From positions 248,001-312,000 of the forward strand of contig NZ_FNPH01000004.1 of the NCBI RefSeq assembly GCF_900107255.1: a stretch of 64,000 bases of DNA, given 5' to 3'. This stretch comes from Micromonospora pattaloongensis. Lineage in GTDB: Bacteria; Actinomycetota; Actinomycetes; Mycobacteriales; Micromonosporaceae. The notes below the pieces were generated by a model. It did not search any database. It was not told the origin of the DNA and saw only the letters and a list, made by a program, of their open reading frames with translations. Of this stretch, positions 34,713 to 44,200 are shown piece after piece. Every line of letters begins with the position of its first letter. The first letter of the stretch is position 1. Position numbers and translations under genes: made by a program.

Positions 34713-36965
34713 TCAGTTGACGCGCGTCTCGTAGAGCCCGCGCCCGAAGGTGGCCGCCACCAGACGGTGGTGGCCCGCGTCGTACTCGATGTCGTCGACC
34801 GGCACCATCGGCAGCCCGCGCCCCAGCCGGGACCACGCCCGGCCGCCCGTCCGGCTGACGAACACCCCCTGGTCGGTCGCCGCGTAGAGCGTCGCCCCGC
34901 GCGCGATCACCAGGTCGTTGACCGGCGCCTGCGGCAGGTTGCCACTCAGGTCGACGAACCGCCGGCCGCCGTCGACCGACCCCAGCACGTACGGCCGGAC
35001 GCCGCCGGAGCGGTACGCCGACAGCGTCACGTAGATCCGGCCGGCGTCGTGCGGATCCACCACGACGCGGGTGACCCACGGCTGCCCGGAGAGCAGCTGT
35101 CTCCAGGTTTCGCCGAGATCGCGGGTGACCCACACCCGGCCGTCGTCGGTGCCGACGTAGATCGTGCGGCCGTCGCCGGCGGGCGCGACCGTGCTGATCG
35201 TGCCGTAGTTGGTGTAGACCGGATCGCGTCCCGGCCCGCCGGTCAGATCACCGCTGATCGCGCTCCACGTCCGGCCCCCGTCGGTGGAGCGGTTGAGCAC
35301 GTTCGCGCCGTAGTACATGACGCGCGGATCGCGCGGGTCGAAGACCAGGGGCGTGAACCAGTTGCGGCGGGCGCCGGCGACCTGGTTGCCGAAGTACGTC
35401 ATCGTGTCGCCGCCGTCGACCGACCAGAAGCAGTTGCCGTACTGGTAGCAGGCGTAGACGTTCTCCTTGTCCAGCGGGTTGATCTGGTTCTCCTCGCCGT
35501 CGCCGCCGAGGTACTCGTTGAACGCCGGGCCGCCCCAGGACCGCACCGAACCGTTGTCCTGGGTCCCGCCGGAGATCCGCGTGACGTCCTGCGGCGTGAT
35601 CGCCGCGCTGTAGAACTGGGTGTACGGCTCGTGCACCGCCTTCACCCAGCCGCCGTCGCCGTTCGCGTCGGAGCGGTACACGCCGCCGTCGTTGCCGAGG
35701 TAGACCCGGCCCGGCCGGTGCGGGTCCCACGCCATCGCGTGATGGTCGACGTGGATGGTCGCGGCGTCCGCCGACCAGGTCCGCCCGCCGTCCTTCGTGG
35801 TCATCAGCGGCACCCCGGCGAGGTGCACGTGCCGCGGATCCGCCGGGTCGACCCACACCTTGCCGAACCACCACCCGAACGTGGACTGCGATTCGGTCAG
35901 CTCCGGACCGGCCGGCAGCCGCGTCCAGTTGTCGCCGCCGTCGCTGCTGGCGTAGAAGCCCTCGAACGGGCCGCTGGTGGAGTTGACGATGGCGTAGAGC
36001 CGGTCGGGGTCCGACCGCGCCTGGGCCAGCCCGATCCGGCCGACCGCCGCCGCGGCGCCGGGCAGCCCGCCGGTGAGCAGCCGCCACGTCGTCCCGCCGT
36101 CGGTGGAGCGGTACACCCCCGACCCGACCCCGCCGTACGTGCGCAGGTCCGGCTCGCGCCGGTGGTCCCACAGCACCGCGTAGAGGCGGTCGCGGTCGGC
36201 CGGGTCGAGCAGCACCTCGGTCGCCCCGGTGAACGCCGTCGCCCCGGCGAGCACCCGCTGCCAGGTCACGCCGCCGTCCGTGGAGCGGTAGACGCCCCGG
36301 TCACCGCCCGCGTTGTACAGCGACCCGGCGGCCGCCACGAAGATCCGTCTCGGGTCGGCCGGATCGATCGTGATCGCCCCGATCGCGCCCGAGTCGTGCA
36401 GCCCCAGCAGCCGCCACGTGCGCCCACGGTCCCGCGAGACGTACAGGCCGGTGCCCTCGTACGTGATGCTGCCGCCGCCGGGGTTGACCTCGCCGGTCCC
36501 GGCGTACACGGTGCCGTCGGGGGCGACCGCCACCGCGCCCATCGCCTGGGTCCGGTCGGCCGGCCAGGCCGGCTCGAAGCGCCGGCCCGCGTCGCGGCTC
36601 ACCCACACCCCGCCGCTGGCCGCGGCCGCGTACACCGTGTCCCGACGTGTGGGGTCGAGCGCGAGCGACGTGATGCGGCCGCCGACGTTGGTCGGGCCGA
36701 CCGACCGCCATGCGCCGCCGACCGTCGGCAGCCGCCGGGCGGCCTGCGCCGCGGTCGCGTACGCGTGCCGCGGCAGCGCCTCGCCGGGCGCGGTCTTCTG
36801 GTGGTAGCGGAACTCGGCCGGCGCGGAGGGCCCCCGCACCGGGCGGTACTCGTCCGGCGGCCGCGGCGGGACCGCGGTCGCGTCGGGTGCGGCGGACAGC
36901 GCCGCGGTGGTGCTGGTGAGCACCACCGCGGCGAGGGCGACCGACAGCCGATGTCGTCGTGCCAT
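34713..36965 (-). CDS. Secreted Asp-box (BNR/sortilin-like) beta-propeller protein
   Basis: 750 aa. A signal peptide (LSVALAAVVLTSTTAALSAA) leads to a chain of at least nine Asp-box repeats of the type STDGGVTWQRV, SRDRGRTWRLLGL, STDGGRTWSAISG, spread over the whole length, as in VPS10/sortilin, xyloglucanase and sialidase-like propellers. Probable double beta-propeller, exported and perhaps polysaccharide-binding. Classic sialidase residues (FRIP, Arg triad) are not seen, so the enzymatic role is open. The convergent neighbour shares the 34676 terminator. Confidence 0.85.
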   Translation of the reverse strand: MARRHRLSVALAAVVLTSTTAALSAAPDATAVPPRPPDEYRPVRGPSAPAEFRYHQKTAPGEALPRHAYATAAQAARRLPTVGGAWRSVGPTNVGGRITSLALDPTRRDTVYAAAASGGVWVSRDAGRRFEPAWPADRTQAMGAVAVAPDGTVYAGTGEVNPGGGSITYEGTGLYVSRDRGRTWRLLGLHDSGAIGAITIDPADPRRIFVAAAGSLYNAGGDRGVYRSTDGGVTWQRVLAGATAFTGATEVLLDPADRDRLYAVLWDHRREPDLRTYGGVGSGVYRSTDGGTTWRLLTGGLPGAAAAVGRIGLAQARSDPDRLYAIVNSTSGPFEGFYASSDGGDNWTRLPAGPELTESQSTFGWWFGKVWVDPADPRHVHLAGVPLMTTKDGGRTWSADAATIHVDHHAMAWDPHRPGRVYLGNDGGVYRSDANGDGGWVKAVHEPYTQFYSAAITPQDVTRISGGTQDNGSVRSWGGPAFNEYLGGDGEENQINPLDKENVYACYQYGNCFWSVDGGDTMTYFGNQVAGARRNWFTPLVFDPRDPRVMYYGANVLNRSTDGGRTWSAISGDLTGGPGRDPVYTNYGTISTVAPAGDGRTIYVGTDDGRVWVTRDLGETWRQLLSGQPWVTRVVVDPHDAGRIYVTLSAYRSGGVRPYVLGSVDGGRRFVDLSGNLPQAPVNDLVIARGATLYAATDQGVFVSRTGGRAWSRLGRGLPMVPVDDIEYDAGHHRLVAATFGRGLYETRVN

Positions 36966-37069
36966 GACGTCCCCTTCGACGGTGGAGGGAAGTGCCCGAT
37001 GGGGACGGACGTTACGAACACCGCGACGGACCGGTCAATAGCGATATGCAGCTATCTCGATGTGAGTGC

Positions 37070-39211
37070 CTATAGGGTGAAGCGCCCGACCAGCCCGGTG
37101 AGGTGCCGGGCGGTTCCGTTGAGTTCGGAGGCGGCCTCCTGCGACACCTCCACCGCCCGGCGGGTCGTCTCCATGGTCGTGCTGACCGCGCTCACGCTCT
37201 GCGCGATGCGCTCCCCGCCGCCGGCGACCTCGTGGATGGTGCGGGTCATCTCGGTCGTGGTCGCGGCCTGCTCCTCGACCGCCGCCGCGATCGCGTTCTG
37301 ATAGTCGTTGACCCGGCCGATCGTCGCGCTGATCGCGTCGATCGCCGCCACGGCGCGTGCGGTGTCCTCCTCGATCGCGGCGACCCGGGCGGTGACGTCC
37401 CCGGTGGCCCGCGCGGTCTCCTGGGCGAGCTCCTTGACCTCTCCGGCGACCACGGCGAAGCCCTTGCCGGCCTCCCCGGCGCGGGCCGCCTCGATGGTGG
37501 CGTTCAGCGCCAGCAGGTTGGTCTGCTCGGCGATGTTCGCGATCAGCTTCACCACGTCACCGATCTTCGCGCTGGAGACCCGCAGCTCCTCGATCACCGA
37601 GGAGGCCTGCGCGGTCAGCCCCACGCCGTCCCGGCCGACCCGGGCGGCCTCCTGCGCGTTTCCGGAGATCTCACCGATCGAGGCGCCCATCTCCTCCGCT
37701 CCGGACGCGACGGTCTGCACGTCGCGGGCCACCGCCTCGGCGGTCACCGCCGCGGATCCCGCCCGCTCGGCGGCGGTCCCGGCGGCGGCGGCCAACTCGC
37801 CGCCCACCCCGGAGACCCGGTCGGCGGCGCGCGACACCTCGGCCGACGCCGCCGTCACCTCGGACATCAGCTCCCGCAGCCCGGTCACCGCGGTGTTCAG
37901 CGCGTCTCCCATCCGACCGATCTCGTCCCGCCCGCGCACGTCGATCCGGGCGGTCAGGTTCCGGTCGGCGAGCGCGTCGAGCGCCCCCGTGACGGTGCCG
38001 AGCCGACGGGAGATCCGACGGGCCTGCACCGCCGCGGCGCTGGCGCCGGCCACGGCCAGCAGGAGGCCGGCGACCGCGAACGCCAGCAGCATCGAGCGGC
38101 GTCCGCCCTCCAGCCGCGTCACGGCGGCCTCGTAGTCGGGGAGGTAGCCGCCCACGACGATGGCCCACTGATAGGGGGCGTAGTAGGCGACCTCGGTGCG
38201 CGTCGGCGCCGGACCCGCGCCGTTCGCGCCCGGCAGCTGGTACGTGCGCAGCCACGCGGCGTCGTCGGTGATCGCGGGGGCCGCCGCGACGATCTCCTCC
38301 ACGTACGTGACGCCGGCGGCGTCGGCCCGGTCGAGCAGCGTCTGCCCGACGGTGTCGGCCTGCGTCGCGGCGATGACGCGCCCCCGGTCGCCGCTTCCGG
38401 TGCCGAGCACGGAGACCCAGCCCTGTCGGCCCACCGTCGTCGCGGCGATCGCCTCGGTGAGCGGCTCGATCGCCTCGGCCTGCGGCACGCCGACGTAGAG
38501 CGCGCCGATCACCCGCCCGGCACCGTCCTTGATCGGGTCGTACGCCGTGACGTACCAGGTGTCCACGACCAGCGCGACACCGCGGTACGGCTTGCCCTGG
38601 CTGATCGCCTGTGCCACGGCGTTCGGCGCGCCGTCGGCGGTGCGCGCCGGGATGTACGTGCCGATGGCGCGCGTTCCCGCCTTGGACTTCACGTTCGTGG
38701 CGACCCGCAGCAGGTCGCCGGCCGCGTTCATGCGCTGGAAGACGGTGACCGTGCCGCCGACGAGCCGCCGGATGTCGTCGACGAGGGGCGTGGCGCGCCG
38801 CGGGTCGCGGTTCTGCCCGAGCCACTGTCCGTCGACGGTCGCCCGCGGCAACCGTACCCGCTGGGACGCCTGGGTGAGCTGGTTGGTGGCGACCCACGTC
38901 GCGGTCTCGTCGGACAGTCGCAGGCCGCCGCGCTGGGCGAGGATCGCGGTGGCGACGCCCATGTCGCCGTTGACGCGCTCCTGCACGCCGTCACCGACCG
39001 CGCGCACCAGGCGGGCGGTGTCGTCGGTCAGGCGATCGAGGTCCGCCTCGGTGAGCTGGGTGACGCTGTCCCGCGTCTCCGCCACGAAGCGGTCGCTCTG
39101 CCAGGCGCCGACGCCGACCAGCACGACGGCGGTGATGATCACGCCGCCCATCCCGAGGGCCAGCAGCTTGTGCCGGATCTGGAGCCCGCCGCGAAACCGT
39201 GAGTACGTCAT
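37070..39211 (-). CDS. Methyl-accepting chemotaxis protein 3 (Cache-type sensor, HAMP, MCP signalling domain)
   Basis: 713 aa. TM1 ([20 protein letters not shown]) and TM2 ([20 protein letters not shown]) bracket a large extracytoplasmic sensor of about 320 residues that reads as a Cache/dCache domain: [20 protein letters not shown] and [17 protein letters not shown] in the first half, then [19 protein letters not shown] and [20 protein letters not shown] and an MCP signalling domain with the tip [20 protein letters not shown] follow. The C-terminus LVGRFTL has no tethering pentapeptide. A FliA-like element ends 8 bp upstream of the ATG. Confidence 0.93.
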   Translation of the reverse strand: MTYSRFRGGLQIRHKLLALGMGGVIITAVVLVGVGAWQSDRFVAETRDSVTQLTEADLDRLTDDTARLVRAVGDGVQERVNGDMGVATAILAQRGGLRLSDETATWVATNQLTQASQRVRLPRATVDGQWLGQNRDPRRATPLVDDIRRLVGGTVTVFQRMNAAGDLLRVATNVKSKAGTRAIGTYIPARTADGAPNAVAQAISQGKPYRGVALVVDTWYVTAYDPIKDGAGRVIGALYVGVPQAEAIEPLTEAIAATTVGRQGWVSVLGTGSGDRGRVIAATQADTVGQTLLDRADAAGVTYVEEIVAAAPAITDDAAWLRTYQLPGANGAGPAPTRTEVAYYAPYQWAIVVGGYLPDYEAAVTRLEGGRRSMLLAFAVAGLLLAVAGASAAAVQARRISRRLGTVTGALDALADRNLTARIDVRGRDEIGRMGDALNTAVTGLRELMSEVTAASAEVSRAADRVSGVGGELAAAAGTAAERAGSAAVTAEAVARDVQTVASGAEEMGASIGEISGNAQEAARVGRDGVGLTAQASSVIEELRVSSAKIGDVVKLIANIAEQTNLLALNATIEAARAGEAGKGFAVVAGEVKELAQETARATGDVTARVAAIEEDTARAVAAIDAISATIGRVNDYQNAIAAAVEEQAATTTEMTRTIHEVAGGGERIAQSVSAVSTTMETTRRAVEVSQEAASELNGTARHLTGLVGRFTL

Positions 39212-39219
39212 GGTCGGCC

Positions 39220-39247
39220 ATGTCGGCGGGGCTCCGCCCGGAATGAG
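39220..39247 (-). promoter_or_regulatory. FliA/WhiG-like promoter of chemoreceptor 3
   Basis: On the minus strand CTCA (39247-39244), a 16-bp spacer, then GCCGACAT (39227-39220), ending 8 bases before the ATG at 39211. It has the same geometry as the element before chemoreceptor 2, again implying a leaderless mRNA. Confidence 0.5.
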
Positions 39248-39306
39248 CCGTGGTGTGTCCTGTCACGCATTTCTTATACGGAACGCTATTTAATTACTAC
39301 TCCGTG

Positions 39307-39762
39307 TTATCGGCCGAAGGTAGCGACTATGTTGCCGCTGGCCACCTCCCGGGTTTCCATGGCCCGGTGCACGTCGGGCGCCTGCGGACGCGCGGGCAGC
39401 TCCAGCGGACGGTTGATCGCGTAGAGCCGGAAGAAGTAGCGGTGCGGGTCGTCGCCGAGCGGCGGGTCGGGCCCGCCCCACCCGGTGGCGCCGTAGCTGT
39501 TGACCCACTCCCGGCCGCCCGCCGGGACCGCGCCCTCGGGCATGCCCGTGCTGCCCGGGTCGATGCCGGTCACGAGCCAGTGCAGCGAGGGGGTGCGGCC
39601 GGCGTCCGGGTCCTCCACCAGCAGCACCAGTTCGGTGGCGTCCGCCGGCACGCCGTCCCACTCCAGCGGCGGCGACACGTTGCCCCCGTCGCGGGACATC
39701 CGGTCGGGCATCAGGTCGTGGTCGTTGAACGCGACACTGCGGAGGTACAGCAGACCAGCCAT
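39307..39762 (-). CDS. YbhB/YbcL-type Raf-kinase-inhibitor-like (PEBP) protein
   Basis: 151 aa from ATG 39762. PEBP motifs: MSRDGGNVSPPLEWDGVP, LVLLVEDPDAGRTPSLHW, VTGIDPGS, YGATGWGGPDPPLG and HRYFFRLYAI. These define the conserved anion-binding pocket of phosphatidylethanolamine-binding proteins. No signal peptide. Bacterial members are uncharacterised, with proposed roles in small-molecule binding or kinase modulation. Confidence 0.92.
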   Translation of the reverse strand: MAGLLYLRSVAFNDHDLMPDRMSRDGGNVSPPLEWDGVPADATELVLLVEDPDAGRTPSLHWLVTGIDPGSTGMPEGAVPAGGREWVNSYGATGWGGPDPPLGDDPHRYFFRLYAINRPLELPARPQAPDVHRAMETREVASGNIVATFGR

Positions 39763-39884
39763 CCGTCTCAGCCTCCCTCTCCGTTCGCCTGCCGGACGGC
39801 ACGACGGCCGCCCCGATGGCGGCGTACCCGGGCCCGGGTGGCCGAAACGGCGCGGCTCGGCGGGGCCGCCGGTCGCGTGCCGGC

Positions 39885-40385
39885 TCAGCGCCGCCGGGCG
39901 AGCGCCACGCCGGTGCCGGCCAGCGCGACGACGGCCGCGGCGGCCACCACCCACCACAGCCAGCCGCCGGTGGACCCGGCGTCGGCGGCCGCCGCGGGTG
40001 TGACGGGCGGAGCCGACTGCGCGGCGCGCGCCTCGACCGTGACGGCCGCGCGCGCGGCGTTCGGCGCGGGCGCGGTGACGGTGACCTGCCAGCGCCCCGG
40101 CGTGAGCACGGGGCCACTGCTGTAGAAGCCGCGCCCCTCGCTGGCGGGGTTGAGCTGGATCGGCCCGACGGAGCGGCCGTCGTCGCCGGTCGCCGTGAGC
40201 ACGAGCCGCAGCACCACGTCCTCGACCGGGTGCCCGTCGCGGTACGTCGCCCGCGCGGACACGCCGGTCGCGCCGTCCCCGGCGACGTCGAGCTTGATCC
40301 CCTCGTGCGCGGTGGCCGGCGAGGCCGGCAACAGCAGCAGCGCCAGGGCCGCCACCAGGGCCAGGACGGCTCGCAGTGCGCGCAT
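39885..40385 (-). CDS. Exported protein with C-terminal membrane anchor, 166 aa
   Basis: ATG 40385. N-terminal signal peptide LALVAALALLLLPASPATAH; a mature beta-rich domain of about 100 residues (IKLDVAGDGATGVSARATYR, VVLRLVLTATGDDGRSVG, GRWQVTVTAPAPNAARAAVT); a Pro/Ala-rich linker; and a C-terminal TM (WWVVAAAAVVALAGTGVALA) ending in RRR. The mature part begins with His (AHEGIKLD), reminiscent of CopC/FixH/YtkA-like proteins, but copper motifs beyond the N-terminal His are not clear. It starts 2 bp after the stop of the 40387 gene, so they form an operon. Confidence 0.7.
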   Translation of the reverse strand: MRALRAVLALVAALALLLLPASPATAHEGIKLDVAGDGATGVSARATYRDGHPVEDVVLRLVLTATGDDGRSVGPIQLNPASEGRGFYSSGPVLTPGRWQVTVTAPAPNAARAAVTVEARAAQSAPPVTPAAAADAGSTGGWLWWVVAAAAVVALAGTGVALARRR

Positions 40386-40386
40386 C

Positions 40387-41073
40387 TCATTCTCCTTCGT
40401 GGGCGCCGTCGGCGGTGAGCGCGCCCTGCCCGGGCACCGCGGGCAGGAAGACGTGGGCGTGGCCGTGACCGGCGTCGACGTTGAGCACGTCGAGCTGGGT
40501 GGCGGCCACCGACCAGGTGGCGACGGCCGCGTCGCGCTGCCGGCCGGCCAGGCCGAGCAGTGCGGGCCGGTCTGCCGGCGGGGCGGCGAGCGCCGCGGTG
40601 TAGGTGTCGACGGCGAGGTCGAGTTGCCGCAGCGCGGCGGTGAGCCCGGAGCGGGCGATGTTGACGGCCGTGCCGCCGGAGGGCGGGTCCGCGAACTCCT
40701 CGACCGCCTTGTCGGTCGTGGTCGCCCAACCCGTGACCGCGGCGTCCGTGGCGGTCGGTCCGGGTGCCGTGGCGCCCGGTGGCAGCGCGGCCGCCAGGCC
40801 GTCGAGCACCGGCAGCAGGCTCTGCTGGGTACGCCGTGCCTGCCCGGTGAGGTCGACGATCTGCTGCGCGTCCCGGCGCGCCTCGGCGGCCTTCAGCTCG
40901 GCGACGCGGTCGGCGGTGGGGGAGGAGTCGTCGGCGAGGGCGGCGCCGATCAGTCCGCCGATCAGCGCCCCGACCAGCAACGCCAGGGCCACCGGCCCAA
41001 GCCGCCGGAACCCGGGCCGCGTCCGCGCTGATGCCCTGCCCCCGCGCGCCGCCTTCGTCCGGTTGCTCACCAC
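40387..41073 (-). CDS. Membrane-anchored hypothetical protein with His-rich C-terminus, 228 aa
   Basis: GTG 41073 or GTG 41070. One N-terminal TM (LGPVALALLVGALIGGLIGA) follows a basic cytoplasmic tail; the rest is extracytoplasmic and helical (ADRVAELKAAEARRDAQQIV, TGQARRTQQSLLPVLDGLAA). The C-terminus has a HGHAH motif (NVDAGHGHAHVFLP) that could bind metal, before VPGQGALTADGAHEGE. Together with the His-started partner at 39885 it may form a two-protein surface system, perhaps metal-linked; that is inference. I recognise no named family. Confidence 0.65.
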   Translation of the reverse strand: MVSNRTKAARGGRASARTRPGFRRLGPVALALLVGALIGGLIGAALADDSSPTADRVAELKAAEARRDAQQIVDLTGQARRTQQSLLPVLDGLAAALPPGATAPGPTATDAAVTGWATTTDKAVEEFADPPSGGTAVNIARSGLTAALRQLDLAVDTYTAALAAPPADRPALLGLAGRQRDAAVATWSVAATQLDVLNVDAGHGHAHVFLPAVPGQGALTADGAHEGE

Positions 41074-41098
41074 GCACCTCCGCGTTCACTCAAGATCC

Positions 41099-41162
41099 CG
41101 ACGATCTTGGGGTTATGGCTGTCCGTTCCGGACATATCTTCGCCATAACCCCAAGATCGTCG
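41099..41162. repeat. Long perfect inverted repeat (REP-like palindrome)
   Basis: Two perfectly complementary 21-bp arms (41099-41119 and 41142-41162; the core is TTGGGGTTATGG) enclose a 22-base loop, within which TGTCCG-TTC-CGGACA forms a second small hairpin. It lies between the stop of the 1937-aa gene (41216) and the start of the next (41073), so it can act as a terminator. The length and nested loop are unusual for a terminator and suggest a dispersed REP/BIME-type element. Confidence 0.75.
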
Positions 41163-41215
41163 TGATCAGTGGGGCGGGGCGGGCGGCGTGGGCCGCCCGC
41201 CCCGCGGGTGTGGCG

Positions 41216-44200
41216 TTACAGCTTGCCGCCCTCGGGGACGCGGGTCGCGTCCTGGTCGAGGCGGCCGGTGCCCGCCAACGACTGACCGCCGTTGGCCTTC
41301 ACCGCGGCGCGGCTCGGCTGACCGCCCAGCCGCTCGATCATCGCGTTGGCGTCCCGGACGAGCGCCGCGCGCACGTCCGCGTCCGGCACCAGCGTCGCGT
41401 CCGAGGCCAACCCGATGTACGCGTTGAGCTGCTGGACGGCGCGCTTGTCGCTGCCGTCCACCTCGGACTGCCGGGCCGCCGTCAGCTTGTTGGTGAGCTT
41501 CCGGTGCGCCACGTTGGAGAGCTGGCCCGTCGCCTTGAACCGGTCGTGCAGGTTCTGCATGTCCCGGAACGAGGTGGTGACGAAGAACCGGACGGACGAC
41601 GTGGTCTGGTTGCCCGCCTTGTCCGTCGCGGTGACGGTCAGCTCGTGCAGGCCGAGCGTGAGCTCGTGCATCGCCTGCAGCGTGTTGCTCTGGTACGGCT
41701 TGCCGTCCAGCGTGCCGACGACCGACTTGACGCCGGAGGTCGGGTCGACCGCCTCGTACCGGATGCGCACGTCGGAGCTGTCGCCGTAGAGCTGGCCGTC
41801 GGCCAGGCCCGAGACGATGACCGTCGGCTTGACGCCGTCGATCTTCAGCACCGCGGACTTGAGCGTCTCGACGTTGCCGGCGCCGTCGGTGGCCCGGTAG
41901 AGCAGCTCGTGCTCCCCGTCACCGGTGACGTCGACCGGGGCGGTGTACGCCGTCCACGGGCCACCGTCCAGCGACCACTCCAGCTTGGCGACCCCGGCCC
42001 CGGCGTCCGTCGCCGCGAGCGTGACCGGGACCTTGCCGGCGTGCCAGCCGTCGTCGCTCGCCGGGGCGAACGTCGCGGTGGTCACCGGCGCGGTCGCGTC
42101 GACCTTGATGTCGACGGTCTTCGTCGCCTCGACGTTGCCCGCCTTGTCGGCCGAGCGGAACCGCACCTGGTGGGTGCCGTCACCGGAGACCACGATCGGC
42201 TCGGTGTAGGCGGTCCACGCGGTGTCGGCGTCGAGCTGGTACTCGGTCCTGGCCACGCCGCTGCCACCGGTGTTGTCGGTGGCGCTCAGCGTCACCGTCG
42301 CCGGCCCGGTGTGCCAGCCGCCGCTGACCGTGCCCTCGACCTTCGCGCCCGTCACCGGCGGGACCGCGTCGCTGGGCGCCGCGGTGAGCCGGAAGTAGTC
42401 GAACGAGGCGGTCTTGGACGCGGTCTGGTTGGCGCCGAGGGTGAACAGACCCACCTTCGGCGTCGCCCCGACCGCGCTGTTGGTCAGCGACTCGCTGAAC
42501 GTCGTCCAGTCGGTGCCGTTGGCCGAGTACGACGCGGTGTAGACGTTGCCCTTGCGGGCCAGCCGCAGGTGCCAGACCGCGTTGGTCAGGTTCGTCACCT
42601 GGGGCTGCGGGTTCTGCACCGCGGCACCGATCTCGCTGCGGAACTCGATCCGCCGCGTGACCGCCTGCCCGGCCTGGTTGTCGGCGATGAAGTCCAACTT
42701 CAGGTAGTTGTCGTCATCGCCGTACACCAGCAGGCCGGCCTGCTGGTACTGCTCGTTGAGCAGGCTGCCGTCGACCTTCGTCTCCAGGGTCCAGTCGCCG
42801 GCGGGCGCGGTCTGGAGGATGAAGTTCGTCGGCCCGGAGTTGCTGCCGGTGTAGATGTCGCCGTTCGGCACGTCGATGCGCAGCGCGCCGCCGGAGACCC
42901 GGTAGCCGTTCGCGTCCTCGCGGACGATCGCGTTCCACCGGCACTTGTCCAGGCTGGTGCCGGTGAACTCGTCCGACGGGGTGACCGGCTCGGCCGGGGT
43001 GTCGGGCGAGAGCTGGAACCAGTCGAACGACGCGTTCAGCACCGGTGCGGTGGTGCCGCCGTTCAGCGCGAACAGCCCCACCTTCGGGTTGGTGATGCCG
43101 GCCAGCGCGGCCGCCCGACCGACCGGGGTGAAGGTCTGCCCGTCGGCGGAGAACGCCGCGGTCAGGTTGGTGCCGTCGCTGGTCAGCCGCAGGTAGACCG
43201 TGTCACCGTTCGGTGCGGCCGCGCTGTCGGCACCCTCGTTGCGCGGGGTACCCGCGGTCTCCCGGATGAACTCGATCCGCCGGCTGCTCGAGTAGAGCAG
43301 GTCCAGCTTCGCGTAGTTCTCGTCGTCGCCGTAGACGATCAGACCGGCCTGGTGGTAGTTCGCCGCCGCCGCGAGCGACACCTTCGTCGTCGCCTGCCAG
43401 GCCCCGTTCGGCGCCGGCTGCAGCACGATGTTGGTGGCGTCGTTGCGGGCGCCGTACAGGTCGGTGGCCGAGGTCGGCAGCACCAGGGAACCGTTGGCCA
43501 CGGAGTAGAGCTGGTTCTCCCGGACCACCGTCGACCACCGCGTCTTGTCCAGCGCGGTGCCGGTGAAGTCGTCCGAACGGCTCCCGAAGCAGGAGGTGTT
43601 CGGCGCGTCGATCTTCACCGTGACCGTCGCGTAGGCGCTCGCGCCCCGCTTGTCGGTCACCGTCAGCGTCGCGGTGAACGTGCCCGGCGTGGTGTAGGTG
43701 TGGCTGGCGTTGAGCGTCGTCGCCTTGCCGCCGTCACCGAAGTCCCACGCGTACGTCAGCGGCGTGTCGCCCTCCGCGTCCGTGGCGGTGCCGGTGAAGC
43801 TCACCGTCTGCGGCGCGGTGCCGCTGGCCGGGGTGGCCGTCGCGGTCACCACCGGGGGCGCGTTCTCGGTCACGCCTCGGCCGAGGAAGTCGACCCAGTT
43901 GACGTTGAACACCGCGCCGTCGTTGGTGCTGCCGGCCGGCTTGCGGGCCACGAAGTAGACCGGTCCGGCCGTGCTGGGCGTGCCGATCGCGGCGGTCACG
44001 TCCGTGTACGTCTGCCACCCGCCCGTGGCCGGCACCGTGGCCGTGGTGACCAGCGGGCCGTCGACCGCGCCGGTGCGGACCTCGATCAGACCACCGGTGC
44101 TGGCCGAGGCGGCCCGGAAGCGCAGCGCGTCGATCCCGGTCAGGTTCGCCGGGTCGAACGACCACCAGTCGCCGTCCTCGATGAAGCCGATGTTCTGGGA

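Noticed and set aside
37103-39202. 699-residue plus-strand frame
   Set aside because: Antisense to chemoreceptor 3; low-complexity Arg/Gly/His sequence without motifs.
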